Below, piece after piece: positions 23,939-32,394 of a stretch of DNA of 48,409 nt. The stretch's first letter is position 1, and each line of letters opens with the position of its first letter. Origin of the DNA: Streptosporangium subroseum (lineage in GTDB: Bacteria; Actinomycetota; Actinomycetes; Streptosporangiales; Streptosporangiaceae); contig NZ_FZOD01000072.1 in assembly GCF_900188345.1 (NCBI RefSeq), positions 1 through 48,409 on the forward strand, in the 5' to 3' direction. The notes beneath the pieces are model-generated. The model did no database searches. It was not told where the DNA came from and saw only the letters and a program-made list of their open reading frames with translations. Both the position numbers and the translations under genes were made by a program.

Positions 23939-26779
23939 TCAGCTACCGAGAATCTTGCGCAGGAAGCGACCGGTGTGACTCTCCTCGACCAGGGCGACCT
24001 CCTCGGGCGTGCCGACGGCGAGCACGCTGCCGCCCCGGGAACCGCCCTCGGGGCCCATGTCGATCACCCAGTCGGCGGTCTTGATCACGTCGAGGTTGTG
24101 CTCGATGACGATGACCGTGTTGCCGCCGTCCACGAGCTTGCCGAGCACGCTCAGCAGCCGCCGGATGTCCTCGAAGTGCAGACCGGTGGTCGGCTCGTCC
24201 AGCACGTAGATCGTCCGGCCGGTGGAGCGGCGCTGCAGCTCGGAGGCGAGCTTGACCCGCTGGGCCTCTCCGCCGGACAGGGTCGTGGCGGGCTGGCCGA
24301 GCCGGACGTAGCCCAGGCCGACGTCGTTGAGCGTCTTCAGGAAGCGCTTGATGGCCGGGATCGCGTCGAAGAAGCCGAGGGCCTCCTCGATCGGCATGTC
24401 GAGCACCTCGGAGATCGTCTTGCCCTTGTAGTGGACCTCCAGGGTCTCCCGGTTGTATCGCGCTCCGTGACAGATCTCACACGGTACATAAACGTCCGGC
24501 AGGAAGTTCATCTCGATCTTGAGGGTGCCGTCTCCCGAGCAGGCCTCGCAGCGGCCGCCCTTGATGTTGAAGCTGAACCGGCCCTTCTGGTAACCGCGGA
24601 CCTTGGCCTCGGTGGTCTGCGCGAACAGATCACGCACCTTGTCGAAGACCCCGGTGTAGGTCGCCGGGTTCGAGCGGGGCGTGCGGCCGATGGGCGACTG
24701 GTCCACGTGCACGACCTTGTCGACCTGGTCCATCCCGTTGACCCGCGAGTGGCGGCCGGGAACGGTGCGCGCGCCGTTCAGCTCCTTGGCCAGGGCGTTG
24801 TAGAGGATGTCGTTGACCAGCGTGGACTTGCCGGATCCGGACACGCCGGTGACCGCGGTGAACACCCCGAGGGGGAACTCCACGTCAACGCCCTTGAGGT
24901 TGTGCTCGCGGGCGCCCTTTACCGTGATCTGCCGCTTCTTGTCGCGCTTGCGACGGTGGGCGGGGATGACGATGTTCTTTCGGCCGGACAGGTAGGCGCC
25001 GGTCAGCGAGTCCTCGGAGGCCAGCAGGTCCGCCACCGTGCCGGAGACGACGACCTGGCCCCCGTGCTCACCCGCGCCGGGGCCGATGTCCACCACCCAG
25101 TCGGCGGCGGCGATGGTGTCCTCGTCGTGCTCGACCACGATGAGCGTGTTGCCCATGTCGCGCAGCCTGATCAGGGTCTCCAGCAAGCGATGGTTGTCCC
25201 GCTGGTGCAGGCCGATGGACGGCTCGTCGAGCACGTAGAGCACGCCGACCAGGCCGGAGCCGATCTGGGTGGCCAGCCGGATGCGCTGAGCCTCGCCACC
25301 GGCGAGGGTGCCCGAGGCGCGGTTCATGGTCAGGTAGTCCAGGCCGACGTCGAGCAGGAAGCTCATCCGGGCGTTGATCTCCTTGACCACCCGCTCGGCG
25401 ATGTGCATGTCACGGTCGGACAACTTCAGCTTCGACAGGAATGCCGCGCAGTCACCGATCGACATGGCCGAGACGTCCGCGATCGAGCGGTCGTCCACCG
25501 TGACGGCCAGCGAGACCGGCTTGAGCCTGGCCCCCTTGCAGGCCGGGCACGGGATCTCCCGCATGTAGCCTTCGTATTTCTCGCGCGTGCCGTCGCTCTC
25601 GGACTCGGAATGGCGGCGCTGCACCCAGGGGATCGCCCCCTCGAAGGTGGTGTAGTAGGAGCGCTGACGGCCGTAGCGGTTGCTGTAGCGAACGTGGACC
25701 TGCTCGTCGTGCCCGTGCAGCAGCGCGTTCTGGGCCTTCTTGGGGAGCCGCTCCCACGGGGTGTCGATCTTGAACCCCATCGCGAGGCCGAGTGCCTCGA
25801 CGAGGCGGATGAAGTAATCGCTGGTGTGACCCCCCGCCCACGGGGAGATCGCGCCCTCGCTCAGGGTCTTCTCCGGGTCGGGCACGATCAGGTCGGGGTC
25901 GACCTCCATCCGGACGCCCAGACCCGTGCACTCGGGACAGGCGCCGAAGGGCGAGTTGAAGGAGAAGGAGCGGGGCTCCAGCTCCTCGAACGACAGGTCG
26001 TCGTAGGGACAGTAGAGGTGCTCGGAGTAGAAGCGCTCGCGGTTCGGGTCGTCCTCGGGGAGGTCGACGAACTCCAGCGTGATCGTGCCGCCCGACAGCT
26101 GCAGGGCGGTCTCCACCGAGCCGGTGAGGCGGCTGCTCGCGCTCTCCTTCACCGAGAGCCGGTCGACGATCACCTCGATGTCGTGCTTCTCCTGCTTCTT
26201 CAGCGTCGGCGGCTCGTCCAGCCGGACCACCGTGCCGTCGACGCGGGCCCGCGCGAAGCCCTTGGCCTGCAGCTGACCGAAGAGCTCGGTGTATTCGCCC
26301 TTGCGGCCCCGGACCACCGGGGCGAGCACCTGGAAGCGGGTGCCCTCGGGAAGCTCCATCACCCGGTCGACGATCTGCTCCGGGCTCTGCCTGGCGATCG
26401 TGCGCCCGCACTGCGGGCAGTGCGGCTTGCCGATGCGCGCCCAGAGCAGGCGGAGGTAGTCGTAGACCTCGGTGATCGTGCCGACGGTCGAGCGAGGGTT
26501 ACGGCTCGTCGACTTCTGGTCGATCGACACCGCGGGCGAGAGCCCTTCGATGAAGTCGACGTCGGGCTTGTCCATCTGCCCGAGGAATTGCCTGGCGTAG
26601 GCCGACAGCGATTCGACATAGCGACGCTGCCCCTCGGCGAAAATAGTGTCGAAGGCCAGGCTGGACTTGCCCGAACCGGACAGTCCGGTGAAGACGATCA
26701 GAGAGTCTCGCGGCAGGTCCAGCGAGACGTCTTTGAGGTTGTGTTCACGTGCGCCACGCACGATGAGGCGGTCAGCCAC
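23939..26779 (-). CDS. uvrA: Excinuclease ABC subunit A
   Basis: UvrA, 946 residues, is the damage-recognition ATPase of nucleotide excision repair. Both ABC modules are complete: Walker A FTGLSGSGKSSLAFDTIF and VTGVSGSGKSTLVNDIL, two ABC signatures (TLAGGEAQRIRLATQ, TLSGGEAQRVKLASE) and Walker B (VLYVLDEPSIGLHQRD, IYVLDEPTTGLHFED). Zinc modules include HCPQCG, CPYDD with CPECTG, and CEACSGDG with CEICHG. Start GTG 26779 is followed by the canonical ADRLIVRGAREHNLKDV. No LexA-type box (GAAC-N4-GTTC) was found just upstream, so SOS control is not supported by sequence. Single-gene transcript. Confidence 0.98.
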   Translation of the reverse strand: MADRLIVRGAREHNLKDVSLDLPRDSLIVFTGLSGSGKSSLAFDTIFAEGQRRYVESLSAYARQFLGQMDKPDVDFIEGLSPAVSIDQKSTSRNPRSTVGTITEVYDYLRLLWARIGKPHCPQCGRTIARQSPEQIVDRVMELPEGTRFQVLAPVVRGRKGEYTELFGQLQAKGFARARVDGTVVRLDEPPTLKKQEKHDIEVIVDRLSVKESASSRLTGSVETALQLSGGTITLEFVDLPEDDPNRERFYSEHLYCPYDDLSFEELEPRSFSFNSPFGACPECTGLGVRMEVDPDLIVPDPEKTLSEGAISPWAGGHTSDYFIRLVEALGLAMGFKIDTPWERLPKKAQNALLHGHDEQVHVRYSNRYGRQRSYYTTFEGAIPWVQRRHSESESDGTREKYEGYMREIPCPACKGARLKPVSLAVTVDDRSIADVSAMSIGDCAAFLSKLKLSDRDMHIAERVVKEINARMSFLLDVGLDYLTMNRASGTLAGGEAQRIRLATQIGSGLVGVLYVLDEPSIGLHQRDNHRLLETLIRLRDMGNTLIVVEHDEDTIAAADWVVDIGPGAGEHGGQVVVSGTVADLLASEDSLTGAYLSGRKNIVIPAHRRKRDKKRQITVKGAREHNLKGVDVEFPLGVFTAVTGVSGSGKSTLVNDILYNALAKELNGARTVPGRHSRVNGMDQVDKVVHVDQSPIGRTPRSNPATYTGVFDKVRDLFAQTTEAKVRGYQKGRFSFNIKGGRCEACSGDGTLKIEMNFLPDVYVPCEICHGARYNRETLEVHYKGKTISEVLDMPIEEALGFFDAIPAIKRFLKTLNDVGLGYVRLGQPATTLSGGEAQRVKLASELQRRSTGRTIYVLDEPTTGLHFEDIRRLLSVLGKLVDGGNTVIVIEHNLDVIKTADWVIDMGPEGGSRGGSVLAVGTPEEVALVEESHTGRFLRKILGS

Positions 26780-26921
26780 GGCAGTCCCGACGTCGATGTA
26801 GAAGGGTCAAAAGCAGTCGCGGGAAGGATAGCGATGGGGTCCGACATTTTCCGGAGCCTCGTCGGGGCTCAGGATTTCCCCGCCATCTCCAGACTACGGT
26901 CCTCCCCGGAGCGCGACGGGG

Positions 26922-26946
26922 CGTTCGTGGTTTCAACCACGTGAAC
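26922..26946. promoter_or_regulatory. Inverted repeat upstream of uvrA
   Basis: CGTGGTT-tc-AACCACG (26926-26941) is perfect and is flanked by gttc/gaac, giving an imperfect 25-bp dyad. It lies about 145 bp before the uvrA start. Whether it is an operator or a hairpin is open; it does not match the actinobacterial LexA box. Confidence 0.35.
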
Positions 26947-27140
26947 ACCGCCGTTTATGCCCGGCACACCCCCCACACCCTGGCATAACTGTCACATACT
27001 GCCCACGTTGAACGTCCGGATATGCCCTGACCGGCGCCTGAACACACCCTGCCACACGGCCTTGGACGGGATCACGAAGTGTGGAGACGGATGTCCCGGA
27101 CACACTCCAGGCCGGACCAGCCGCCTCCACCGGCCGTCCC

Positions 27141-27193
27141 AGCGTCACGCCGGCTCCCCTCGGCTCCAACTCGCGGGCGAACTCGCCGAGGGC
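27141..27193 (-). pseudogene. Degenerate copy of part of the 28157-28438 small gene
   Basis: Aligned without gaps to 28350-28402, 44 of 53 bases agree and nearly all differences are transitions. In the matching frame the remnant reads LGEFARELEPRGAGVTLG against LGRLARELELRGVSVTLR. The frame has a stop 50 bp upstream and no start codon, and the similarity fades downstream. It is therefore a decayed paralogue fragment, on the same strand as the intact gene, and the two copies flank the hydrolase gene. Confidence 0.55.
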
Positions 27194-27373
27194 TCGCCAC
27201 AGCCGCGGAGCGCGGCCGGACGACCGTCGGCCACCGGCCGGGCTTAGGGTGATGCACGGGGACCAAGAGCAACCGGCCCGCCGCGGCCGACACGGGCCGC
27301 TGCCCGCGCCGCCCGCCCCGACCGGTCATGCTCGCGCCCCTCGCCTTCCCGCCAATCCGCCCGAGGAGTATCC

Positions 27374-28015
27374 GTGACGTACACAGGTGACGTGCAGGTC
27401 GGCGGCCCCGCCGACGTGCGCGAACTGCCCGCCCTGACGATCGCCAAGCTGGCGGTCGGCCCGTTCGACAACAACGCCTACCTGCTCCGGTGCACCGCGA
27501 CCGGCGACGGCCTGCTCATCGACGCCGCCGCCGAGGCCGACCGACTGCTGGCACTCATCGGCGAACAGCCGATCAGCAAGATCGTCACAACCCACCAGCA
27601 CGGCGACCACTGGCAGGCCCTGCAGGAGGTCGCCGGGGAGACCGGCGCCACGGTGATCGCCCATCCGCTCGACGCCCCGGCTCTGCCGGTGCCGGTGGAC
27701 CTGCAGGTCGACCACGGCGACGAGATCACCGTCGGCGAGGTCACCCTGAACGTGATCCACCTGCGCGGGCACACGCCGGGCTCGATCGCCCTGTACCACC
27801 CCGGCCACCTGTTCACCGGCGACTCGCTCTTCCCCGGCGGGGTCGGCAACACCAACAAGGATTCCGAGCGGTTCGTCCAGCTCTTCACGGATGTGTCGGA
27901 GCGGATCTTCGACCGGCTGCCCGACGACACCTGGGTCTATCCGGGCCACGGCAAGGACACCACGCTCGGCGTCGAGCGCCCGTCCCTGCCCGAGTGGCGC
28001 GAACGCGGCTGGTGA
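27374..28015 (+). CDS. Metallo-beta-lactamase-fold hydrolase, glyoxalase II-like
   Basis: The 213-residue protein has a complete MBL metal site: TTHQHGDHW (HxHxDH), HTPGS with the next His, FTGDSLFPGG with the bridging Asp, and YPGHGKDT with the last His. A substrate-loop motif GPFDNNAYLL near residue 30 is typical of hydroxyacylglutathione hydrolase-like and related thioesterases. Actinomycetes lack glutathione, so a mycothiol or other thioester substrate is more plausible; this is inference. Start GTG 27374 follows GAGGAG. It is one gene between two terminator/remnant regions, divergent from uvrA. Confidence 0.85.
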   Translation: MTYTGDVQVGGPADVRELPALTIAKLAVGPFDNNAYLLRCTATGDGLLIDAAAEADRLLALIGEQPISKIVTTHQHGDHWQALQEVAGETGATVIAHPLDAPALPVPVDLQVDHGDEITVGEVTLNVIHLRGHTPGSIALYHPGHLFTGDSLFPGGVGNTNKDSERFVQLFTDVSERIFDRLPDDTWVYPGHGKDTTLGVERPSLPEWRERGW

Positions 28016-28022
28016 CTCTTTC

Positions 28023-28049
28023 CCGTGCACGGGGAGTCCCCGTGCACGG
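28023..28049 (+). terminator. Terminator after the glyoxalase II-like gene
   Basis: An almost perfect 27-bp palindrome (ccgtgcacgggga, G, and the complement) begins seven bases after the stop codon. It can form a very stable stem with a 3- to 5-nt loop and is symmetric, so it may act on both strands. Confidence 0.75.
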
Positions 28050-28156
28050 TCACCGGCTCTCTTCCGGGTCCCGGGGTACGGACACGTTCCGCGTCCGGTC
28101 GTCGGCCCTTCGCGTACGGCCTGCTCTTTTCCGAGCACGGCCGGCGCCTGGAGGCG

Positions 28157-28438
28157 TCAGCCGTGCGTCCGGCCACCGAACATCCGGAGGATCCGATCCG
28201 CCGCGCCGGACGGATCCTCCACCCGCTCGAAGACGTCGCCCCAGGACCAGCGGTAGAACCAGCCCCCGGGTAGCGACACGCAGTCCACGGTCTCGCTGAA
28301 CATCGCCGCGTCGGGGTCGGTGACCCGCAGCGACGGCGGGCTCTGCCTGAGCGTCACGCTGACTCCCCTCAGCTCCAGCTCGCGGGCGAGCCTGCCGAGG
28401 AAGTAGGTGCGGGTGTGCTCACGCGGCCCGTCCGGCAT
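28157..28438 (-). CDS. Small hypothetical protein coupled to pssA
   Basis: The 93-residue protein is not one I recognise. It begins at ATG 28438, which shares one base with the pssA stop (TGATG), so it is translationally coupled as third gene after psd and pssA. It has a helical start (GRLARELELRGVSVTL), a middle with LRVTDPDAAMFS and a Trp-rich end (LPGGWFYRWSWGDVFERV) followed by AADRILRMFGG. It has no membrane segment or cysteine motif except one Cys. Short proteins of this shape are common in actinomycetes with no assigned role. Part of the gene has a degenerate copy near 27141. Confidence 0.6.
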   Translation of the reverse strand: MPDGPREHTRTYFLGRLARELELRGVSVTLRQSPPSLRVTDPDAAMFSETVDCVSLPGGWFYRWSWGDVFERVEDPSGAADRILRMFGGRTHG

Positions 28439-29241
28439 CAGGTGATGCTCTCGGATTCCTTACGCTCCTTGCGCTTCTCCCGCTTGAACATCAGGACGCG
28501 CAACGGAATCGTGGCCACGATGGTCATCTGCATGATGGCTCCGACCTTGATCAAAGTGTCGCCACCGGCCAGGCCCGCGGCCCAGATCGTCAGGCAGGCG
28601 ACGTTGATCATCATCCAGGCGAGCACGGCCGCGGCCAGGTTGCCCTTCGGCTTGGGATATTCGATCCGGCTCACCATCAGATAGGCCACGCCGAAGATCG
28701 GCAGCACGGTCCAGATCGACGGCGGGAACAGCAGTACGACGGAGACCACGGTCATGGCGCCCATCGGAATGGGCAGACCCATGAAGTCGCCGCTCGTGGT
28801 CTTGACGCAGGCGAAACGCGCGAGCCGGATGACCCCGGCCAGCAGCACCGACGCCGCCGCGACCATGACCAGCAGAAACGGGATCTGCTGGTTGAATCCA
28901 GCCCAGATGACCACCATGAAGGCGGGCGCGAAGCCGAAGCTGATCACGTCGGCCAGGTTGTCCAGCTCGGCGCCCATGGCCGAGGCGCGGAACTTGCGGG
29001 CGACCAGGCCGTCGAACAGGTCGCAGATGGCACCGATCAGCAGCAGCACCACGGCGGTGCCGAAGAAGCGGGGGTCCGCCGCGAAGCCCTTGCCCTCCTG
29101 CAGCGAGCTGATGGCCGACCAGGCGAGTATGCAGACGGCCAGGAAGCCGCAGAGAGCGTTGCCGAGCGAGAGAGAGTCAGCGGCGGAGAGACGAAAAGCC
29201 TTACCAACGGGTCCCCGGGGTTCGTCGTCGGTCTCGTCCAT
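28438..29241 (-). CDS. pssA: CDP-diacylglycerol--serine O-phosphatidyltransferase
   Basis: The enzyme makes phosphatidylserine from CDP-diacylglycerol and serine at the inner face of the membrane. The CDP-alcohol phosphotransferase signature is complete: DLFDGLVARKF followed by MGAELDNLADVISFG, giving the D-G-x2-A-R-x8-G-x3-D-x3-D pattern. There are about eight membrane helices and a basic C-terminal tail (FKREKRKERKE). I use ATG 29241, 14 bases after the psd stop; a TTG at 29268 would add nine residues and overlap psd. Together with psd it provides phosphatidylethanolamine. Confidence 0.93.
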   Translation of the reverse strand: MDETDDEPRGPVGKAFRLSAADSLSLGNALCGFLAVCILAWSAISSLQEGKGFAADPRFFGTAVVLLLIGAICDLFDGLVARKFRASAMGAELDNLADVISFGFAPAFMVVIWAGFNQQIPFLLVMVAAASVLLAGVIRLARFACVKTTSGDFMGLPIPMGAMTVVSVVLLFPPSIWTVLPIFGVAYLMVSRIEYPKPKGNLAAAVLAWMMINVACLTIWAAGLAGGDTLIKVGAIMQMTIVATIPLRVLMFKREKRKERKESESIT

Positions 29242-29254
29242 CGGCCAGCTGGCG

Positions 29255-29902
29255 TCAGCCGTGGTCAAGACCGGTCACCCCCGCGACAGTCTTATCGCCG
29301 ACGGACACCGCGGGAGCGATCCCCTGGGGAAGGTAGACGTCCACGCGCGAGCCGAGCCTGATGAGCCCGATCCGCTCCGCCCTGCCCACCTTCGCGCCGA
29401 CGGTCACGTATGGCACGATGCGGCGCGCGACCGCGCCGGCTATCTGGACCAGTTCGATGTCGCCGAGCGCGGTGTCCAGATGCCACACGACCCGCTCGTT
29501 CGTGTCGCTGTCCTTGTTGAAGGCGGGCAGGAACCCCCCGGGCATGTGCTTCATCGAGGTGACCGTACCGGCCAGCGGTGCGCGGTTGACGTGCACGTCG
29601 AGTGGGCTCATGAAGATGGCCACCCTCGTACGGCCGTCCGGCCATGGGTCGATGCTCTGCACCACGCCGTCCGCGGGCGACAGGATCCGCCCGGTGCCGG
29701 GCGTGCGCTCGGGGTCGCGGAAGAACCAGAGCATGCCGCCGGTAAGCGCGGTCAGCGGGACCGCCGCCAGCGCCCAGCGCCGGTCACGGCGGCTGAGCAG
29801 CGATGTCACAGCGGCAGCGGCCGCGGTAGGAAGCAACCACGGGGAGACGCCACGTGCCAGCCGTATTCGGCCTGACCGGTGGCTTGCTGAATCGTGGGAC
29901 AC
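29255..29902 (-). CDS. psd: Phosphatidylserine decarboxylase proenzyme (short form)
   Basis: The 215-residue protein is the short type of phosphatidylserine decarboxylase. After two N-terminal hydrophobic segments come FFRDPERTPGTGR, LSPADGVVQ, the catalytic-site stretch FMSPLDVHVNRAP and the self-cleavage motif RLGSRVDVYLP, where the Ser after Gly becomes the pyruvoyl group. It converts phosphatidylserine to phosphatidylethanolamine. Start GTG 29902 has AAAGG six bases upstream. It is the first gene of psd-pssA-(small ORF). Confidence 0.94.
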   Translation of the reverse strand: MSHDSASHRSGRIRLARGVSPWLLPTAAAAAVTSLLSRRDRRWALAAVPLTALTGGMLWFFRDPERTPGTGRILSPADGVVQSIDPWPDGRTRVAIFMSPLDVHVNRAPLAGTVTSMKHMPGGFLPAFNKDSDTNERVVWHLDTALGDIELVQIAGAVARRIVPYVTVGAKVGRAERIGLIRLGSRVDVYLPQGIAPAVSVGDKTVAGVTGLDHG

Positions 29903-30029
29903 AGGGAACCTTTGTGATGTCTTGCGGCATTAGACCGGTATGTCTACCCGCGCTGGGGCAGGATGCTACCTATCTCTCAGCCCTTATATGGCGGAACGAG
30001 ACAAGCAAAGCGTCTCACGCGCCAATCCG

Positions 30030-31022
30030 CTAGCCCTGTTTGGCACTCGCGGAGGTGGTGTTTCCCTTGCTTACACGTACGTCACGCCGGGCCTTGATCA
30101 GGCTGGCCACGGTGGTGATCACCATGGTGACACCAATGACCGACAGCGACATCCAGATCGGCACTTCAGGCGCCCACGAGACGCCGCTGGTGTGCAGCGC
30201 CTCCGCAATCAGCTTAACCCCGATAAAACCAAGGATGAACGCGAGACCGTAGCTCAGGTAGACCAGGCGCTGGAGCAGGCCGCCCAGGAGGAAGTAGAGC
30301 TGACGCAGGCCCATCAGGGCGAACGCGTTCGCGGTGAAGACGATGAAGGCGTCGGTGGTCAGGCCGAAGATCGCCGGAATCGAGTCGAGCGCGAACAGCA
30401 GATCGGTGGTGCCGATCGCGATCATCACGATCAGCAGCGGGGTGACCATGCGCCTGCCGTTGACCTTGACGATGACCTTGGAGCCCACGTAGTCGTCGGT
30501 GTGGGGCAGCACCCGCCGGGCCCAGCGCAGGACCGCGTTCTCCGCGACCTCTTCCTCGTCACGGCCGTGCTGGCGGACGAGCTGAACGGCGGTGTAGATC
30601 AGGAACAGGCCGAAGACGTAGAACAGCCAGCCGAAGTTCGCCAGCGCCGCGGCGCCGATGGCGATGAAGATGCCTCGCATGACCAGAGCCATCAGGATGC
30701 CTACCAGCAGCACCTTGTGCTGGTGGATCTTCGGCACCGCGAAGCGGGTCATGATGATGTAGAAGACGAAGAGGTTGTCGATGCTCAGGCTGTACTCGGT
30801 GAGATAACCGGCGAAAAACTGACCCGCTGGAGTCGGCCCGTCAAAAACCCAGAGAATGATGCCGAAAATTATGGCGAGCGCAACATAGAAACCAACCCAG
30901 AAGCCGGCCTGCTTCAGGGAGAACTCTCGAGGCTCGCCCCGATCGACGATCCAGAGGTCGAAGGCAAGGACGACAAGCAGGCCGCCGATGACGGCGAACC
31001 ATGCCCAGACAGGAACAGTCAC
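30030..31022 (-). CDS. TerC-family membrane protein, probable manganese transporter
   Basis: The 330-residue protein has nine or so membrane helices and the TerC signatures: ILWVFDGPTPAGQFFAGYLTE, then EYSLSIDNLFVFYIIMTRF with acidic residues in the helix, and IAIGTTDLLFALDSIPAIFG with a second D-S motif. TerC/YkoY/Alx-type proteins export or handle Mn(II). The real start is GTG 31022 with GGAGGG nine bases upstream; the longer frame from 31049 would place the start upstream of the ribosome binding site. The 5' leader is a yybP-ykoY riboswitch whose expression platform contains this ribosome binding site, which strongly supports a manganese role over tellurite resistance. Confidence 0.93.
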   Translation of the reverse strand: MTVPVWAWFAVIGGLLVVLAFDLWIVDRGEPREFSLKQAGFWVGFYVALAIIFGIILWVFDGPTPAGQFFAGYLTEYSLSIDNLFVFYIIMTRFAVPKIHQHKVLLVGILMALVMRGIFIAIGAAALANFGWLFYVFGLFLIYTAVQLVRQHGRDEEEVAENAVLRWARRVLPHTDDYVGSKVIVKVNGRRMVTPLLIVMIAIGTTDLLFALDSIPAIFGLTTDAFIVFTANAFALMGLRQLYFLLGGLLQRLVYLSYGLAFILGFIGVKLIAEALHTSGVSWAPEVPIWMSLSVIGVTMVITTVASLIKARRDVRVSKGNTTSASAKQG

Positions 31023-31032
31023 AATGAACAAC

Positions 31033-31170
31033 CCTCCGGCGGAATGCATGACAGACTGCCGGAGGTCTCTCCCGCCCGCGCGACATCCGTGCGGACCGAC
31101 AGCCCCGGGGGCCTCGTGGGGCGAGGCAGCACCGTGATGACGAGACTGTCACGAAGGGATACTCCCCTCC
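31033..31170 (-). promoter_or_regulatory. yybP-ykoY manganese riboswitch controlling terC
   Basis: On the minus strand the leader matches the Mn(II)-sensing yybP-ykoY aptamer. 5' P1/L1 is GGAGGGGAGTA (31170-31160), parallel to AAAGGGGAGUA of the Lactococcus structure. GACAG (31148-31144) pairs with CTGTC (31101-31097); TCGTCATCACGG follows the first; and the 3' element GAGAGACCTCC (31071-31061) parallels GCAAGACCUUU. P1 is GGAGG/CCTCC. The 3' strand CCTCCGG (31065-31059) can instead pair perfectly with CCGGAGG (31039-31033), which is the terC ribosome binding site. So Mn-stabilised P1 should free the site: a translational ON switch. Consensus is from established knowledge; the alternative pairing is seen in the sequence. 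Confidence 0.9.
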
Positions 31171-31181
31171 TCAACTATGCC

Positions 31182-31211
31182 AGTATAGGCGTCAGGCATG
31201 GTCTCGCCTAA
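31182..31211 (-). promoter_or_regulatory. Probable terC promoter
   Basis: TATACT (31187-31182) is a good -10 box and TTAGGC (31211-31206) a weak -35 at 18 bp. The start site would fall at about 31175, just before the 5' end of the aptamer at 31170, as expected for a riboswitch leader. Confidence 0.5.
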
Positions 31212-31290
31212 TCCAACTCCGCGACGCAATCCCTTGTTCCACCTGCCATACCGCTCGCGAGAGAACACGTTGGAATCTTCAAACCGCCGG

Positions 31291-32394
31291 CTACAGAGCG
31301 CCGTAAACCGCCAGTACGGCCTTCAGCGCCCTCTCCTCCCCCGGTAGCTCTCGGCCCCGCCTGGCGGCCGCCTCGGCCAGGGATCGGGTGAGGTCGTCGT
31401 CGGCGAGCACCCTTCCGATCGCGTCGCACATCGCGCCGACGTCTCCGTACGGCACCAGCAGCCCGGCGTCGCCCACCATCCCGGGGATCCCGCCCACCGC
31501 GGTGGCGATGATCGGTGTCCCCGCCCGCAGCGCCTCCTGCACGTTGAGCGGCTGCCCCTCCCAGCGGCTGGGCACCACCAGGGCTCTGCTCACCCGGAGC
31601 AGATCCTCGACGTCGTCCCGGTTGCCCAGCAGCCGCACCGGCAGGTTCTCCCCGTCGATCCGCCCCTGCAGCGCCTCCCGCAGCGGCCCCTCCCCCGCGA
31701 CCAGAAACACAAGCCGCCGTGCGAGCTCTCCGGGGGGCCGGCCCGCGGCGAGGGCGGCGGCGACGTCGAGCAGGGTCTCCAGGCCCTTCTGCTGGGCAAG
31801 CCTGGCCACCGTGAGGAAGACGGCCCTGTCGCCCGTGCCGAGCTCCTCCCTGATCTCGTGCGGCTCTCGGTCCGGCAGGGCCGGCGCGGGCGCGGGGACG
31901 ACGGCGGCCTCGACGTGTCTCGCGCCCAGTGCGGTCATCCGCTCCCCCAGGTCGGGAGAGACCACCAGGACCCGGTCAGCCCGGCGGGCGACGATCCGTT
32001 CGAGAACGCCGTAGATCGCGCCGATCGCACCGCTCGCGGTGGCGGCGTTGTGCAGGGTCACCACCAGGCCGGTCCGGGTCCCGGTCAGGGCGAGCGCGGC
32101 CAGGGCTCCGGCCCTCAGCCCATGGGCGTGTACGGCCTGAGCCCCGCGCAACGCCCTGAGCGCTCGCACCGCCCGCAGGTCGTTGAGCGGATGAGGCCGG
32201 TCGGAGATCGGCACGGGCACGAACCGGGCCCCGAGACCGCCGAACCCGAATGCCTCCTCGGTGCTCGGAGGTCCGGCCACGACCACGCGATGTCCCCCGC
32301 GCACCAGCCCCCCGGCCAGCATGGCCACGTGCCGCCCGACCCCACCCGCGCTCGTCCCCAGCACGAACGCCACACGCGATCCCTGGTCAGCCAT
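31291..32394 (-). CDS. GT4-family glycosyltransferase
   Basis: The 367-residue protein has the GT-B fold of family GT4: N-terminal VAFVLGTSAGGVGRHVAML with the GGVGRH loop, HAHGLRAG, a hinge, then LTVARLAQQKGLETLLD, VAGEGPLR, LLGNRDDVEDLL and the nucleotide-sugar EX7E-like region VPSRWEGQPLNVQEAL. It should transfer a sugar from a nucleotide donor, at the cytoplasmic side. It overlaps murJ by eight bases (ATGGCTGA), and an MraY-like transferase lies just before, so a lipid-linked glycan for export is the best guess. Acceptor and product unknown. Confidence 0.88.
   Translation of the reverse strand: MADQGSRVAFVLGTSAGGVGRHVAMLAGGLVRGGHRVVVAGPPSTEEAFGFGGLGARFVPVPISDRPHPLNDLRAVRALRALRGAQAVHAHGLRAGALAALALTGTRTGLVVTLHNAATASGAIGAIYGVLERIVARRADRVLVVSPDLGERMTALGARHVEAAVVPAPAPALPDREPHEIREELGTGDRAVFLTVARLAQQKGLETLLDVAAALAAGRPPGELARRLVFLVAGEGPLREALQGRIDGENLPVRLLGNRDDVEDLLRVSRALVVPSRWEGQPLNVQEALRAGTPIIATAVGGIPGMVGDAGLLVPYGDVGAMCDAIGRVLADDDLTRSLAEAAARRGRELPGEERALKAVLAVYGAL

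Larger units (their letters stand above)
26780..27373. other. Intergenic region upstream of uvrA with a degenerate gene remnant
   Basis: These 594 bp separate divergent uvrA and the glyoxalase II-like gene. Contents: the uvrA promoter region, an inverted repeat at 26922-26946, and a stretch at 27141-27193 homologous to part of the small gene at 28157-28438. No intact gene is seen. Confidence 0.55.
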
